Assembly (NCBI RefSeq): GCF_042665155.1
Contig: NZ_JBHTCG010000013.1
Span: forward strand, 124,001-188,000
Direction: 5' to 3'
Length of the DNA: 64,000 nt
Source: Sphaerisporangium rhizosphaerae
Lineage (GTDB): Bacteria; Actinomycetota; Actinomycetes; Streptosporangiales; Streptosporangiaceae
The notes beneath the pieces are model-generated. The model had not been told where the DNA came from and ran no database searches. It saw nothing but the letters and a program-made list of their open reading frames with translations. Positions 28,538 to 39,625 of the stretch are shown here, piece after piece. The translations under genes were made by a program, and so were the position numbers. Each line of letters starts with the position of its first letter. The stretch's first letter is position 1.

Positions 28538-29575
28538 ATGACGACTCTCACGACCCGGCGGACTCCCCGGGTGAACGCAGTGACACGACGGCTCACCGGG
28601 CACGTCGTCCGCGGCCTCGTCATGATCTGGGTGGTCACCACCATCAGCTTCGTGATCATCCGCAACATCCCCGGCAACCCGGTGCTCGGCCAGTACGAGA
28701 CGCTGATCGAGAAGGGCATGTCGCCCGACCAGGCCGAGCGGGCCACCGCCGCCCTGTACGGGTTCCTGCCCACGGGCAGCCTCTGGGAGCAGTACACCGG
28801 ATACATGAAGGCGCTGCTGCACCTGGACCTCGGCCAGTCGATCAGCACGCCCGGCACCGAGGTGACGACCCTGCTCACCTCGGCCGCCAAGTGGACCATC
28901 CTGCCGGTGCTCGGCGGCACGCTGCTGAGCTTCCTGCTCGGCGTCACGCTCGGGGTGTACGCGGGCATCAAGCGGTCGGGCAAGCTCGGCGACCTGCTGT
29001 CGATCTCGGGCTCGCTGCTGCACGGCGTGCCGCAGTACGTCATCGGCCTGCTCATGCTGGCCATCTTCACGACACTGTGGCCGATCCTGCCCGCGGGCGG
29101 CCCGGTCGACGTCGAGTTCGTCCCCGGGCTCAACGCCGGCTACCTGGCCTCGCTGGTCCAGCACGCCACGCTGCCGGTGCTGACCTACGCCCTGGCCAGC
29201 TACGGCGGCTGGGTGCTGGCGATGAAGTCCAGCGTGGCGACCGTGCTCGGCGACGACTTCATCCTCGCCGCCGAACTGCGCGGCCTCACCCGGGGCGTGC
29301 TGTTCCGCTACATCGCCCGCAACGCGATTCTGCCGTTGTTCACGATCCTCGCGCTGTCGCTCGGCATGCTGTTCGGCGGCGCCATCTTCATCGAGCGGAT
29401 CTTCAACTATCCGGGGCTCGGGCTGCTGCTGGTCAACAGCATCGGCGCCCGCGACTACGCGCTCATGGGAGGAACGTTCCTGGTGACCACGGTGGCCATC
29501 ATCGTCGCCAACATCGCGGCCGACCTGCTGTACACCGTGATCGACCCGCGGGTGCGGACGGGAGGCGCGGCATGA
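28538..29575 (+). CDS. ABC importer permease (DppB/OppB type)
   Basis: A 345-residue inner-membrane permease with six predicted transmembrane segments. The N-terminal motif VTTISFVIIRNIPGNPVLG is typical of DppB, and the cytoplasmic coupling motif ELRGLTRGVLFRYIARNA contacts the ATPases. The large periplasmic loop (about residues 50-115) is usual in this subfamily. The ATG at 28538 is 3 bp after the binding-protein stop, and its own stop overlaps the next start (ATGA). Confidence 0.94.
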   Translation: MTTLTTRRTPRVNAVTRRLTGHVVRGLVMIWVVTTISFVIIRNIPGNPVLGQYETLIEKGMSPDQAERATAALYGFLPTGSLWEQYTGYMKALLHLDLGQSISTPGTEVTTLLTSAAKWTILPVLGGTLLSFLLGVTLGVYAGIKRSGKLGDLLSISGSLLHGVPQYVIGLLMLAIFTTLWPILPAGGPVDVEFVPGLNAGYLASLVQHATLPVLTYALASYGGWVLAMKSSVATVLGDDFILAAELRGLTRGVLFRYIARNAILPLFTILALSLGMLFGGAIFIERIFNYPGLGLLLVNSIGARDYALMGGTFLVTTVAIIVANIAADLLYTVIDPRVRTGGAA

Positions 29576-30480
29576 GCGTGACGGTTCCCCAGACGGCGCT
29601 CGGCGACACCCGGGCGGCCCTGCGGCGCAACTTCTGGCGGGGCGTCGCGCGCGTGCTGCGCCGCAAGCCCAGCCGCCTGGCCGGCGTGGTGATCGTCGCC
29701 ATGTTCCTGCTCATGGCGGCGTTCGGGCCGATGCTGTACCCGGCGCACCTGCCGCGCGACGACAACGCCCTCTACGCCCCTCCCAGCTTCGCCCACCCGT
29801 TCGGCACCGACTTCGAGGGCACCGACGTGCTCGCGCTGGTGGTCACCGGCGCCCGGTACGTCATCCTCACCGGCCTGGTCACGGCGGTCATCACCGTCGC
29901 GGCCGGCACGGTGCTCGGCCTGCTCGCCGGGTTCCACCGGGGACGGTGGGACACCGTGCTCATGCGGATCACCGACCTGCAGCTCACCATCCCCGGCCTG
30001 CCGCTGCTGCTGGTGCTGTCGACGGTCTGGAAGTTCCAGGGGCCGCTGGAGATGGGCCTGGTGCTCGGCCTGCTGGGCTGGGGCGGCATCGCCCGCGCCG
30101 TGCGCTCGCAGACGCTGTCCCTGCGCGAACGGGGGTTCATCGAGGCGGCCCGGGGGCTCGGGCTGTCCACCGCCCACATCATCGGGCGCGAGCTGCTGCC
30201 CAGCATGGCGCCCTACATCGCGATGAACATGCTCATCGCCGTCACCGGCGCCATCTACGCCCAGGTCGGCCTGTTCTTCCTCGGCGTGCTGCCCTTCGAC
30301 TCCAACAACTGGGGTGTGATGCTCAACCTGGCCGTCTTCGGCGGCGGGGCGCTGACCAGCACCGCCGCGCTGCCGTACCTGCTGGCGCCGCTGCTGGCGA
30401 TCCTGCTGCTCACGCTCGGCATCGTGCTCATCGTCGACGCGATGGACGAGATCTTCAACCCGCGCTTGCGTGAGGAGTAA
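29572..30480 (+). CDS. ABC importer permease (DppC/OppC type)
   Basis: A 302-residue second permease that pairs with DppB. It has the DppC N-terminal arrangement (RRKPSRLAGVVIVAMFLLMA) and HPFGTDFEGTDVLALVVTGAR, followed by five more hydrophobic segments and the coupling motif EAARGLGLSTAHIIGRELLP. Translation is coupled to the upstream permease by a 4-bp overlap. The downstream ATPase begins 3 bp after its stop. Confidence 0.94.
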   Translation: MSVTVPQTALGDTRAALRRNFWRGVARVLRRKPSRLAGVVIVAMFLLMAAFGPMLYPAHLPRDDNALYAPPSFAHPFGTDFEGTDVLALVVTGARYVILTGLVTAVITVAAGTVLGLLAGFHRGRWDTVLMRITDLQLTIPGLPLLLVLSTVWKFQGPLEMGLVLGLLGWGGIARAVRSQTLSLRERGFIEAARGLGLSTAHIIGRELLPSMAPYIAMNMLIAVTGAIYAQVGLFFLGVLPFDSNNWGVMLNLAVFGGGALTSTAALPYLLAPLLAILLLTLGIVLIVDAMDEIFNPRLREE

Positions 30481-30483
30481 CCG

Positions 30484-31565
30484 GTGACCACCATCTCCCA
30501 CGGGGTCGGGGAGTCTCCCCGCCCCGAGTCCTCCGCCGTTCCCGGCCTGCTCGTGGGCACCGCCGCGGCGACGACGCCCGGGGTGCGGGTCCGCGACCTC
30601 ACCGTGGTCTACCGGACGCCGCTCGGGGAGCTGCCAGCCCTCGGCGGCGTCAGCCTCACGATCGAGCCCGGCACCATCACCGGCATCGTGGGGGAGTCCG
30701 GCTCCGGCAAGTCCACGCTGGCGCTCTCGCTGCTCAACGCCGTCCAGCCGCCCGGCCGCATCGCCGGCGGCAGCGTGGAGATCGACGGGCTCGGCGACGT
30801 CGTGGACCTGGCGGGCGACCGGCTGCGCCGGGCACGCGGCCGGCACCTCGGGTACGTGTTCCAGGCCGCCCAGAACTCCCTGAACCCGCTCAAGACGATC
30901 GGCAAGCAGCTACTGGACCTCGGCCGTTCGCACGACGTGGACGACCTTCCCGCCCTCGTGCGGGACGCCAAGAGCCTGCTGGAGCGGATGGGCCTGGACG
31001 GCGCCCGCGTGCTGGACTCCCACCAGCACGAGCTGTCCGGCGGCATGCGCCAGCGGGTGGGGATCATGCTCGCGCTGGTGCTCAACGCCCGGCTGGTCAT
31101 CCTCGACGAGCCCACCACCGCGCTCGACATGATCACCCAGGCGACCATCCTGCGCATCGTCCGCGAGATCCACCAGGAGCGCGGGCTGACCACGCTGATG
31201 GTCACCCACGACATGGGCGTGGCCGCCGAGGTCACCGACCGGCTCGCCGTCATGTACGGCGGGCGGGTGGTCGAGCACGGCCCGACCATGGAGGTGCTCG
31301 GCTCGCCCCGCCACCCCTACACCCGCGGGCTGATCCAGGCGATCCCCCGCCTGTCGGGCGACATCACCCAGTCGCGCGCGCTGCCCGGACGCCCGCCCAC
31401 GCTCGGCACCGTGCCCAAGCGGGGATGCGTCTTCCAGGAGCGCTGCCCGCTCCGCATGGAGGTCTGCGAGACCGTGGAACCGCCGTCCGTCATCGAGAAC
31501 GGCAGGACCGTCGCCTGTCACGCCGCCGAGGCTGCCAGGCCCGCCGAACGCCGGAAGGAGCACGC

Positions 31566-31569
<4 letters not shown>
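30484..31569 (+). CDS. ABC importer ATPase (DppD/OppD type)
   Basis: A 361-residue nucleotide-binding subunit. Walker A GESGSGKST lies at residues 70-78, the signature LSGGMRQRV near 181-189, and Walker B LVILDEPTTALD follows. The C-terminal oligopeptide-transporter extension with cysteines (GCVFQERCPLRMEVC) is present; in this subfamily it can bind an Fe-S cluster. The first ~35 residues form an extra Ser/Ala-rich leader. GTG at 30484 is used; the end overlaps the next start (GTGA). Confidence 0.94.
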
Positions 31570-32569
<1,000 letters not shown>

Positions 32570-32573
<4 letters not shown>

Positions 32574-33601
32574 GCGGCGTCCCCGAGAGCCCCGGCCCCC
32601 CGAACGACCCCGGTAACGACCCCGGGAACGGCGCTGTGCCCGGCTCCCAGGTCGCGGGTCTGGCGGGCGACTTCGAGGGCGCCGAGCTCGCGAACGGCCT
32701 GCACGGGGCCGGGCCCGCGCACGGGCCCGCGGGTGTCCGTCCCGTGCTGCCGGCCGAGCTGGCGATCGCCGGCGAGGTGGCCCGCGAGGCGCTCGTCTTC
32801 GACGCCGAGGACGCGCCGCTGATCGTGTCCCGGCTGGCCGCGCCGCCCGAGGGCCGCGAGTGGACGGCGCTCACCCTGCCGTGCCTGGACGGGGTCGTGT
32901 TCGCCTCGTTGTCGGCCACCGAGGGGGTCGGGCACGTGGACCTGCTGGCCGTGCGGCCCGCGGCGCGGGGACGCGGGCTCGGCAGGACTCTGCTGCGCGC
33001 CGCCGAGGAGTGGCTGCGGGAGCGCGGCGTGCGGGAGGTCCGGCTGGCCGGCAACCCGCCCTGCTACGCCTGGCCGGGCATCGACGTGCGCTACACCCCG
33101 GCGGTCTGCCTGGCCGAGAGTCTGGGTTACGAGCGCCACCGCACCGCCTGGAACATGACCGCCGACCTGGCGCCGTTCGCGCCCGGCGCCACACAGGACC
33201 AGGAGGCCGGGCGGCTCGCGGCGGCCGGGGTCGCGGTGCGCACGGCCGCGCCGGGGGAGCGGGGCGAGGTGGCCGCGTTCGTCCGGCGGCACTGGAACGA
33301 CGCCTGGGCCTGGGAGGTCGAGCAGGCGACCGGCTGCCACTACGCCGTCCGCGACGGCGAGATCCTCGGCTTCGCCGCCTGGGGCGCCCGGCCCGGGTGG
33401 TTCGGCCCGATGGGCACCGACGAGGCGGCCCGCGGGCTCGGCGTCGGCCGCGTCCTGCTGCGGCGCTGCCTGGCAGAACAGGCGGCCGCCGGCCTGCGCA
33501 CCACCCAGATCGGCTGGGTGGGCCCGGTCCGCTTCTACGCCAGGGCCGTCGGCGCGCGCGTGGAGCGGGTGTTCTGGCTCTACCGCCGCCACCTCGACTG
33601 A
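32570..33601 (+). CDS. Two-domain GNAT acetyltransferase in the importer operon
   Basis: A 343-residue cytoplasmic protein with two GNAT domains after a Gly/Pro-rich leader (residues 1-55). The first domain has the acetyl-CoA loop VRPAARGRGLGRTLLRAAEE, the second has DEAARGLGVGRVLLRRCLAE. The second loop lies in a region that ends with RFYARAVGARVERVFW, as in N-acetyltransferases acting on amines. Position between an oligopeptide-type importer and murQ suggests acetylation of an imported amino sugar or peptide amine; this is inference. Translation is coupled to the upstream ATPase by GTGA. Confidence 0.85.
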
Positions 33602-33668
33602 ACCCGCCGCGCCCGGGCCGCGGCCCGGCGAGCATCAGCACGACCCCCGGAAGATGAGGAGAGCCACG

Positions 33669-34577
33669 ATGCGACCATTCGCCCCGCCGGCCACGACGGA
33701 GCAGATAGATCCGCGCTACCGCCAGATCGACCGCCTGCCGACCGACGAGATCGCGCGGCTGATGAACGCGGCCGACTCCACGGTGCCGGCGGCGGTGGCC
33801 AGGGCGGTGCCGCAGATCTCCGCCGCGATCGACGGCATCGTCGCCCGCATGCGCGGCGGCGGGCGGCTGCTGTACGTGGGCGCGGGGACCTCGGGGCGGC
33901 TCGCGGTGCTGGACGCCTCGGAGTGCCCGCCGACGTTCGGCACCGACCCCGGGACGGTGCGCGGGATCATCGCCGGCGGGACGCCCGCGCTGACCCGGTC
34001 GGTCGAGGGGGCCGAGGACGACGCGGAGGCGGGCGCCGCCGCCATGCGCGAGCACGGCGTCGGTCCGGCGGACGCGGTGGTGGGCCTGTCCGCCAGCGGG
34101 CGCGCGCCGTTCGTCGTCGCCGCCGTCGCGCAGGCCCGCCGGCTGGGCGCGCTGACGGCGGGGCTGTCGTGCAACGCCGGCACGCCGCTGTCGGAGGCGG
34201 CCGACCACGCGATCGAGGTCATCGTCGGCCCCGAGGTGGTCGCCGGCTCGACGCGCCTGAAGGCCGGCACGGCGCAGAAGCTCGTGCTCAATATGATCTC
34301 GACCATTTCCATGATCAAGTGCGGCCGGACCTTCGGGAACTACATGGTCGAGGTGTCGGCGAGCAACACCAAGCTCGTCGCGCGGGCGGCGCGCATCGTC
34401 GCCGAGATCACCGGCGCTGACATCGCCGTGGCCCGCGGGGCTCTGGAGGAGGCCGGGCACCAGGTCAAGACCGCCGTCGTCATGGTGCGCCGCGGCCTGG
34501 CCGCCGACGAGGCCCGCCTGCTGCTGGCCGCCTACGACGACCGCCTCGACCTCGCCCTCGACACCCACCCGACCTGA
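33669..34577 (+). CDS. murQ: N-acetylmuramic acid 6-phosphate etherase
   Basis: A 302-residue SIS-domain lyase that cleaves the lactyl ether of MurNAc-6-phosphate to give GlcNAc-6-phosphate and D-lactate in peptidoglycan recycling. Signature segments are LLYVGAGTSGRLAVLDASE, ECPPTFGTDP, GLSASGRAPFVV and STRLKAGTAQKLVLNMIST. The C-terminal helical domain follows. Start 33669 is preceded by GAGGAGAG; 33654 is less likely. It closes the importer operon 67 bp after the GNAT gene. No MurNAc kinase is visible in the window. Confidence 0.93.
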   Translation: MRPFAPPATTEQIDPRYRQIDRLPTDEIARLMNAADSTVPAAVARAVPQISAAIDGIVARMRGGGRLLYVGAGTSGRLAVLDASECPPTFGTDPGTVRGIIAGGTPALTRSVEGAEDDAEAGAAAMREHGVGPADAVVGLSASGRAPFVVAAVAQARRLGALTAGLSCNAGTPLSEAADHAIEVIVGPEVVAGSTRLKAGTAQKLVLNMISTISMIKCGRTFGNYMVEVSASNTKLVARAARIVAEITGADIAVARGALEEAGHQVKTAVVMVRRGLAADEARLLLAAYDDRLDLALDTHPT

Positions 34578-34649
34578 CCCGCGCATTCTTCCCCGGCGAG
34601 TGGTTCAAGGATGGGCACCGTCCGACCGGCCGCGCGTCTGGTACCGCCA

Positions 34650-34671
34650 CCGGCCCGGCAGGGCGGGCCGG
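34650..34671 (+). terminator. Hairpin after murQ
   Basis: CCGGCCCG (34650-34657) pairs with CGGGCCGG (34664-34671) around GCAGGG. It lies 72 bp past the murQ stop and before the kinase gene. Confidence 0.75.
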
Positions 34672-34744
34672 CACGGACCTGGTGACCCGCAACTTCCGGC
34701 CTGCGCCCGGCATCTAACCTGATGGATGTGTTCGATCTTGCGGG

Positions 34745-37700
34745 GTGACCGGAATGGTGGTGGCGTCGGCGCTGTCGGCGGGGGATCCGCCGCGGCTGGG
34801 GGACTACTGGCTGGCCGGGCGCCTCGGTGCCGGTGGCCAGGGCGTGGTGTACGAGGCCTACGACGCCGAAGGCGTCCGGGTGGCGATCAAAGTGCTGCAC
34901 GCCGACACGGCCGCCGACCCCGACCTGCGCTCACGGTTCGGCAGGGAGGCCACCGCGGCGCGACGGGTCGCCTCGTTCTGCACCGCCCGCGTGCTCGCCG
35001 TCGACCTCGACGCCCCCAAGCCGTACATCGTCAGTGAGTACATCCCGGGCCCCAGCCTGCGCAAGGCCGTCTCCGGCGGCCGGCGCTTCGCCGGAGACGA
35101 CCTGTACCGGCTCGCCACCGCCGTGGCGACCGCGCTGACCGCCATCCACGACGCCGGCGTCGTCCACCGCGACCTCAAGCCAGACAACGTCCTGCTCGGC
35201 CCGGACGGGCCCCGCGTGATCGACTTCGGCATCGCGCGCACCCTTGAGATGTCGCTCACCGCCACCGGCCTGGTCACCGGCACCCCCACCTACATGGCTC
35301 CCGAGGTCTTCACCGGGCAACGCGCCGGCGCGTCCGCCGACGTCTTCTCCTGGGGCGCCATCGTGGTGTACGCCGCGAACGGCGACGACCCGTTCAGGGC
35401 GGAAAGTCTCGGCGCGGTCATGCACCGGGTGCTGGCCACCGATCCCGACCTCGCCGGCCTTCCCGACCGGCTGCGCCCGCTGGTCGCCGCCGCGCTGTCG
35501 AAGGATCCGCCGGCCCGCCCCAGCGCACGCGAGCTGTTGCTCGGCCTGCTCACCGGATTCAACGGCAGCCAGGCTGAACTCCTCACCGTGGCCGGCGCGG
35601 AAGCGGGAATGCTCGGGCATGGCACGACCACCGATCCCGCGCTCGGCACCCTCGCGGAGGAGGCCTACGGGTTCCTCGACTCCGCCGAGCGCGGCCTGGT
35701 CCCCGACGTGTTCCTCAGGATGGTCGGCATCGGCGACGCCGGCCAGGTCACCATGCGGGTCCTGTCGCGGAGCGAACTCTTCCACGGGCGCACCGAGCCG
35801 GAGGCGGTGGCGCTGCGCCGCGTCCTGGACGTCTTCTCCTATCTGGTCACCACCCGGGACGACGACATGAGGCTGTCCCGCCCCGCGCTCGTCCAGGCGT
35901 GGCCGCGGCTTCGCTCCTGGGTCGGCGACGAGCGCGAGGGCCTGCCCGCGCACGAGGCGATCAACTCCGCGGCACGGCACTGGAACGACCACGGACGCCG
36001 CGAGGCCGACGTCCTGCAGGGCAGCCGCCTGGAGGCCGCGCTGCGCTGGGCCGCCACCGGGCGGCGCCACCTCACCCTCGGCGGCCTCGAACGCGACTTC
36101 CTCGACGCCTGCAACGCCGCCGTCCGCGGCCGTGTCCGGCGCCGCCGCTTGCTCACCGCCGCCCTGGCCATCCTGCTCGTCCTCGCCCTGGCCGGCGGCG
36201 CGATCGCCGCACAGCAGGCCAGGACCGTCACCGCGCAACGCGAGATGCTCGCCGCCCGGCTGGCCGAGGCGACGGCCGGCAAGGTCGCCACCGAGGCCGA
36301 CGCCATGCGGACCACCGACCCGGTGCGCGCCATGCTGCTCAGCGTCGCCGCCTGGCGGCTCGCCGCCCTGCCCGGCACCAAGACCACCCTGCGCAACGCG
36401 TGGGCGCAACGCGAACGCACCGCCTTCACCGACCCCGACACCGGAGGCGACACCGTGCGGCAGCTCACCCTCGACGGGCGCAGGCTCTTCAGCGTCTCCC
36501 CACGGGGCGTCCGCGTCTACGACCCGCGCACCGGCCGCCGTATCGGCGGATGGGACGACGTGAAGATCGACGGCCGGCCCTTTCGCGGCGCGGCCCTCAG
36601 CCCTGACGGCCGCCGGCTGGCCATCGTGGCCGGCGGCACCGTCCAGGTGTGGGACACCGTCCACCAGCGCCCCACTGCCCGGCACGAACTCGTCGCGCAG
36701 CAGAACTTCCACGACGTCTCCTTCGGCCTGAGCGACCGGTGGCTGACCGTCCGCGAAGGTCAGGGCGCCGAGCTGTGGGACACGCGCACCGGCGCCACCG
36801 TCGGCGGCGAAGGATTGTCCGCGCTGGTCGTGGACACGGCCTTCACCCCCGCCGGTGACCTGGCCGCCGTCACGCTCATCTCCGACCCCTACAGCTTCGG
36901 CCTCCTGCGGCTGCCGGGCGGCGAGCCCGTCGCGCGATGGCACGACGCCGACGGCTGCGTGGGGAAGACCGCGGCGGCGGTCGCGTTCAGCCCCGACGGG
37001 CACACCCTCGCCTGCGGCACCGCCTCGGGGATCACCTTCGTCGATGTCCGCACCGGCAGATCCCTGCCGTCCCAGCCCTCCGTGGGCTGGGACTCGACCG
37101 ATGGCCGGATGTGGTTCAGCCCCGACGGCCGGCTGCTGGTGGCCGGCGGCGACAAGGACGTCCGGCTCATCCGGGTCGCCGACGGCCGGAAACTGCTGAC
37201 GTACGAGGGGACCGTCGAGGGGGTCGGCTTCGACGGTCCCACCCTGCGCTTCCTCACTGGGGGCATGGTGCTGGGCGTCGACGTGGCCGAACTCCTCACC
37301 CCCGCCCGCCTCCCCGGCCCGGCGCCGGAGGCGGCGCTGTACAGCCCGGACGGCCGCCTGCTGGTCACCCAGGCTGACGGCGCGCGGTCACTGGTGCTCC
37401 GCGACCCCACCGGCCGTCCGGCCGGGCAACCGATCCGCCTGACCGGCGTGTACGACGTGACGCTGCCCGCCGATCCGGTGTTCAGCGCCGATGGGCGGAC
37501 GTTCGCCTTCGTCGGAGACGGCGACGGCCGGACCGTACGCCTGTGGGACACCGAGCGGCGGGCACAGATCACCCGGGTCACGGTGCCGGAGGATTGGTAT
37601 CCGCAGTCCCTGGCCCTGAGCCCCGACGGGTCACTCCTGGCCATCGGCGCGAACACGTCCACCGGCGACGACGAGCAGACCCGCGGGCGGCTGCTGATCT

Positions 37701-38317
37701 GGGACGTCCGCGATGGCCGCTGGGGCAGGTCCATCGACCTGGACAACGAGGTCAGCGTCGTCTTCCGTCCGGGCGGCACGACGGTCGCCCAGGCCCTGGG
37801 CCTTTCCAACCGGTTGCTCGACGTGGCCACCGGCCAGGAGACCGGCCCTGCGCTCGGCCCCGCCCGCGTCCAGGACCCGCTGGTCACCCTGGCCTTCAGC
37901 CCTGACGGGAACACCCTGGCCGTGGAGTCCTCCGGCGGCCTGAGCTTCTGGGACGTCCGCACGGGCGCACGGCGCGGCCTCACACGCAAGGGCCTGTCAC
38001 CCACCGGCCTCGTCTTCTCGCCCCGAGGGGACATCCTCGCCTCCGTCGGCGAGGAGATCCAGCTCGTGGACGTCGCGACCACCCGCGACCTCGGCGGCCC
38101 GCTCCGTGCCGAGGACGCGTCGTTCGTCTCGGCCGCTTTCGGCTCGGGCGGCACCGTACTGCACACCATCGACGACTCCGGCATCATGCACCACATCCCC
38201 GTCGATCCCACTCGGGTGGCCGCCACCGTCTGCGCCCGGGCCGGCCGCACGCTCACCCCCGCCGAATGGCACACCTACTTCCCCGGCGTCGAGCCCTACC
38301 ACGACCCCTGCCGCTGA
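34745..38317 (+). CDS. Ser/Thr kinase fused to nSTAND1-like tail, TM helix and WD40 repeats
   Basis: A 1190-residue membrane protein. Residues 20-270 form an intact Hanks-type kinase: GAGGQG loop 28-33, K49 in AIKV, HRDLKPDN 141-148, DFG 160-162 and APE 185-187. Residues ~300-465 match the C-terminal winged-helix part of nSTAND1 NTPases (SRPALVQAWPRLRSWVGDE, then DVLQGSRLEAALRWA and LERDFLDACNAA). One transmembrane helix (about 468-489) and a coiled segment with the DPVRAMLLSVAAWRL motif follow. The remaining ~620 residues form WD40-like repeats (AFSPDG, LSPDG, WDVRTG). The kinase is inside and the propeller outside. Start is GTG 34745 or ATG 34757. Confidence 0.9.
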   Translation: MTGMVVASALSAGDPPRLGDYWLAGRLGAGGQGVVYEAYDAEGVRVAIKVLHADTAADPDLRSRFGREATAARRVASFCTARVLAVDLDAPKPYIVSEYIPGPSLRKAVSGGRRFAGDDLYRLATAVATALTAIHDAGVVHRDLKPDNVLLGPDGPRVIDFGIARTLEMSLTATGLVTGTPTYMAPEVFTGQRAGASADVFSWGAIVVYAANGDDPFRAESLGAVMHRVLATDPDLAGLPDRLRPLVAAALSKDPPARPSARELLLGLLTGFNGSQAELLTVAGAEAGMLGHGTTTDPALGTLAEEAYGFLDSAERGLVPDVFLRMVGIGDAGQVTMRVLSRSELFHGRTEPEAVALRRVLDVFSYLVTTRDDDMRLSRPALVQAWPRLRSWVGDEREGLPAHEAINSAARHWNDHGRREADVLQGSRLEAALRWAATGRRHLTLGGLERDFLDACNAAVRGRVRRRRLLTAALAILLVLALAGGAIAAQQARTVTAQREMLAARLAEATAGKVATEADAMRTTDPVRAMLLSVAAWRLAALPGTKTTLRNAWAQRERTAFTDPDTGGDTVRQLTLDGRRLFSVSPRGVRVYDPRTGRRIGGWDDVKIDGRPFRGAALSPDGRRLAIVAGGTVQVWDTVHQRPTARHELVAQQNFHDVSFGLSDRWLTVREGQGAELWDTRTGATVGGEGLSALVVDTAFTPAGDLAAVTLISDPYSFGLLRLPGGEPVARWHDADGCVGKTAAAVAFSPDGHTLACGTASGITFVDVRTGRSLPSQPSVGWDSTDGRMWFSPDGRLLVAGGDKDVRLIRVADGRKLLTYEGTVEGVGFDGPTLRFLTGGMVLGVDVAELLTPARLPGPAPEAALYSPDGRLLVTQADGARSLVLRDPTGRPAGQPIRLTGVYDVTLPADPVFSADGRTFAFVGDGDGRTVRLWDTERRAQITRVTVPEDWYPQSLALSPDGSLLAIGANTSTGDDEQTRGRLLIWDVRDGRWGRSIDLDNEVSVVFRPGGTTVAQALGLSNRLLDVATGQETGPALGPARVQDPLVTLAFSPDGNTLAVESSGGLSFWDVRTGARRGLTRKGLSPTGLVFSPRGDILASVGEEIQLVDVATTRDLGGPLRAEDASFVSAAFGSGGTVLHTIDDSGIMHHIPVDPTRVAATVCARAGRTLTPAEWHTYFPGVEPYHDPCR

Positions 38318-38447
38318 CCCCCGCCTCGCCCCGCCCGCTCAGACGGCCTCGCCGGCCTCCTCCGGGGCCACGTGCCCGACACCGGCCGCCCGGGTCTCGA
38401 TGGCCCGCCGCGGGGCGGCCCGGAGTGGGTGGGCATAATCGACGGAC

Positions 38448-39092
38448 ATGTCTCCCCGCATCGACCTGACCTGGCCCACCGTCCCCGACGATGACCTGCT
38501 CGAACAGACGCACCGCGTGATCCACGCGGTGGTGGCGGCCGGGGGAGCGGTCGGTTACGTCACCCCGCCCGGCAGGGCGGACACCGATCCGTTCGTCCGG
38601 GAGATCCTCGCCGACGCCGCGCATGGCCGGGCGGCCCTGGCCCTGGCCCGGGTGGACGGCGTGGTCCAGGCGATGGGCCTGTGGAAGCGCGCCTCCGCGC
38701 AGGTCTTCGCGCACTCCGGCGAGATCGGCAAGGTCATGGCGCACCCGGCGGCGCGCGGCCTCGGCCTCGGCCGCCTGGTCCTCGCCGGCCTGGTCGACAG
38801 CGCGCGCGCCGCAGGGCTGGAGACCCTGACCCTCGGGGCGCGCGGCAACAACCACGGGGCCATCGAGCTGTACGAGGAGATGGGCTTTCGCGAGTGGGGA
38901 CGGCTGCCGAACGTCATCGAGGTCGGCATGGAGCGCTTCGACGAGGTCCGGATGTACCTCGACCTGGGCACCCGCGATCCCCGGGTCGTGCTGCGCGGTT
39001 CGCCTCCCGGCGGCGCGGGCTCCTCACCGCGGCGGCGGCTGCGCGCCGGCGGCCGGGGTGAGGGCCACAGAAACGGGCATATCTCCCAGTGA
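38448..39092 (+). CDS. GNAT-family N-acetyltransferase
   Basis: A 214-residue single-domain acetyltransferase. The acetyl-CoA binding segment is VMAHPAARGLGLGRLVLAGL, and the C-terminal strand includes LGARGNNHGAIELYEEMGFR. The substrate is unknown. The last ~40 residues are Arg/Gly/Ser-rich and not expected in the fold, so they may be a disordered tail. It precedes the DUF488 gene by 63 bp and could be co-transcribed. Confidence 0.85.
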   Translation: MSPRIDLTWPTVPDDDLLEQTHRVIHAVVAAGGAVGYVTPPGRADTDPFVREILADAAHGRAALALARVDGVVQAMGLWKRASAQVFAHSGEIGKVMAHPAARGLGLGRLVLAGLVDSARAAGLETLTLGARGNNHGAIELYEEMGFREWGRLPNVIEVGMERFDEVRMYLDLGTRDPRVVLRGSPPGGAGSSPRRRLRAGGRGEGHRNGHISQ

Positions 39093-39155
39093 CCCGCGGC
39101 CGGCCCGGACGTCCCTCCGGGCACCCGGCCGAGCTCCGGCGATGGGAGGGCGCGG

Positions 39156-39533
39156 ATGCCGGTACAGGTGCGCCGCGTCTACGACGCCCCGGACCCCGAG
39201 GACGGCGCCCGCCTGCTGGTGGACCGCCTGTGGCCGCGCGGCGTGGCCAAGGAGGCGGCCCACGTGGACGAGTGGCTCAAGGACGTGGCGCCGTCCGGCG
39301 AGCTGCGCACGTGGTACGGCCACGATCCCGAGAAGTTCGAGGCCTTCCGCGACCGCTACCTCACCGAGCTGGACGACCCGGCCCGCCGCCGCGCCCTGGA
39401 CCGCATCGCGGAGCTGGCGCGGGAAGGCCCGGTGACCCTGCTGACCGCCACCCGGGACGCCGGGCGCAGCCACGCCGCCGTCCTGGCCGGCCTGCTCGGC
39501 GAGGCCAGGAGCGGCGCGAAGGCGCCCAGGTGA
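39156..39533 (+). CDS. DUF488-family protein (YeaO-like)
   Basis: A 125-residue cytoplasmic protein of the DUF488/YeaO family. Diagnostic segments are RVYDAPDPEDGARLLVDRLW, WPRGVAKEAAHVDEWLKDVA and LRTWYGHDPEKFEAFRDRY. The biochemical role is unknown. The gene ends before a strong bidirectional hairpin and converges on the alcohol dehydrogenase gene. Confidence 0.9.
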   Translation: MPVQVRRVYDAPDPEDGARLLVDRLWPRGVAKEAAHVDEWLKDVAPSGELRTWYGHDPEKFEAFRDRYLTELDDPARRRALDRIAELAREGPVTLLTATRDAGRSHAAVLAGLLGEARSGAKAPR

Positions 39534-39583
39534 GGGACGGGTGGCTCAACGGGTACACCCCGTCCCTCACGTCGGGCGGCCAC

Positions 39584-39616
39584 AGGCCGTCAGGTGTGCT
39601 GGGCACCTGACGGCCT
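39584..39616. terminator. Bidirectional hairpin terminator, 13-bp perfect stem
   Basis: AGGCCGTCAGGTG (39584-39596) pairs with CACCTGACGGCCT (39604-39616) around a 7-base loop. It lies between the convergent DUF488 and dehydrogenase genes. Confidence 0.9.
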
Positions 39617-39625
39617 CGGGGACCG

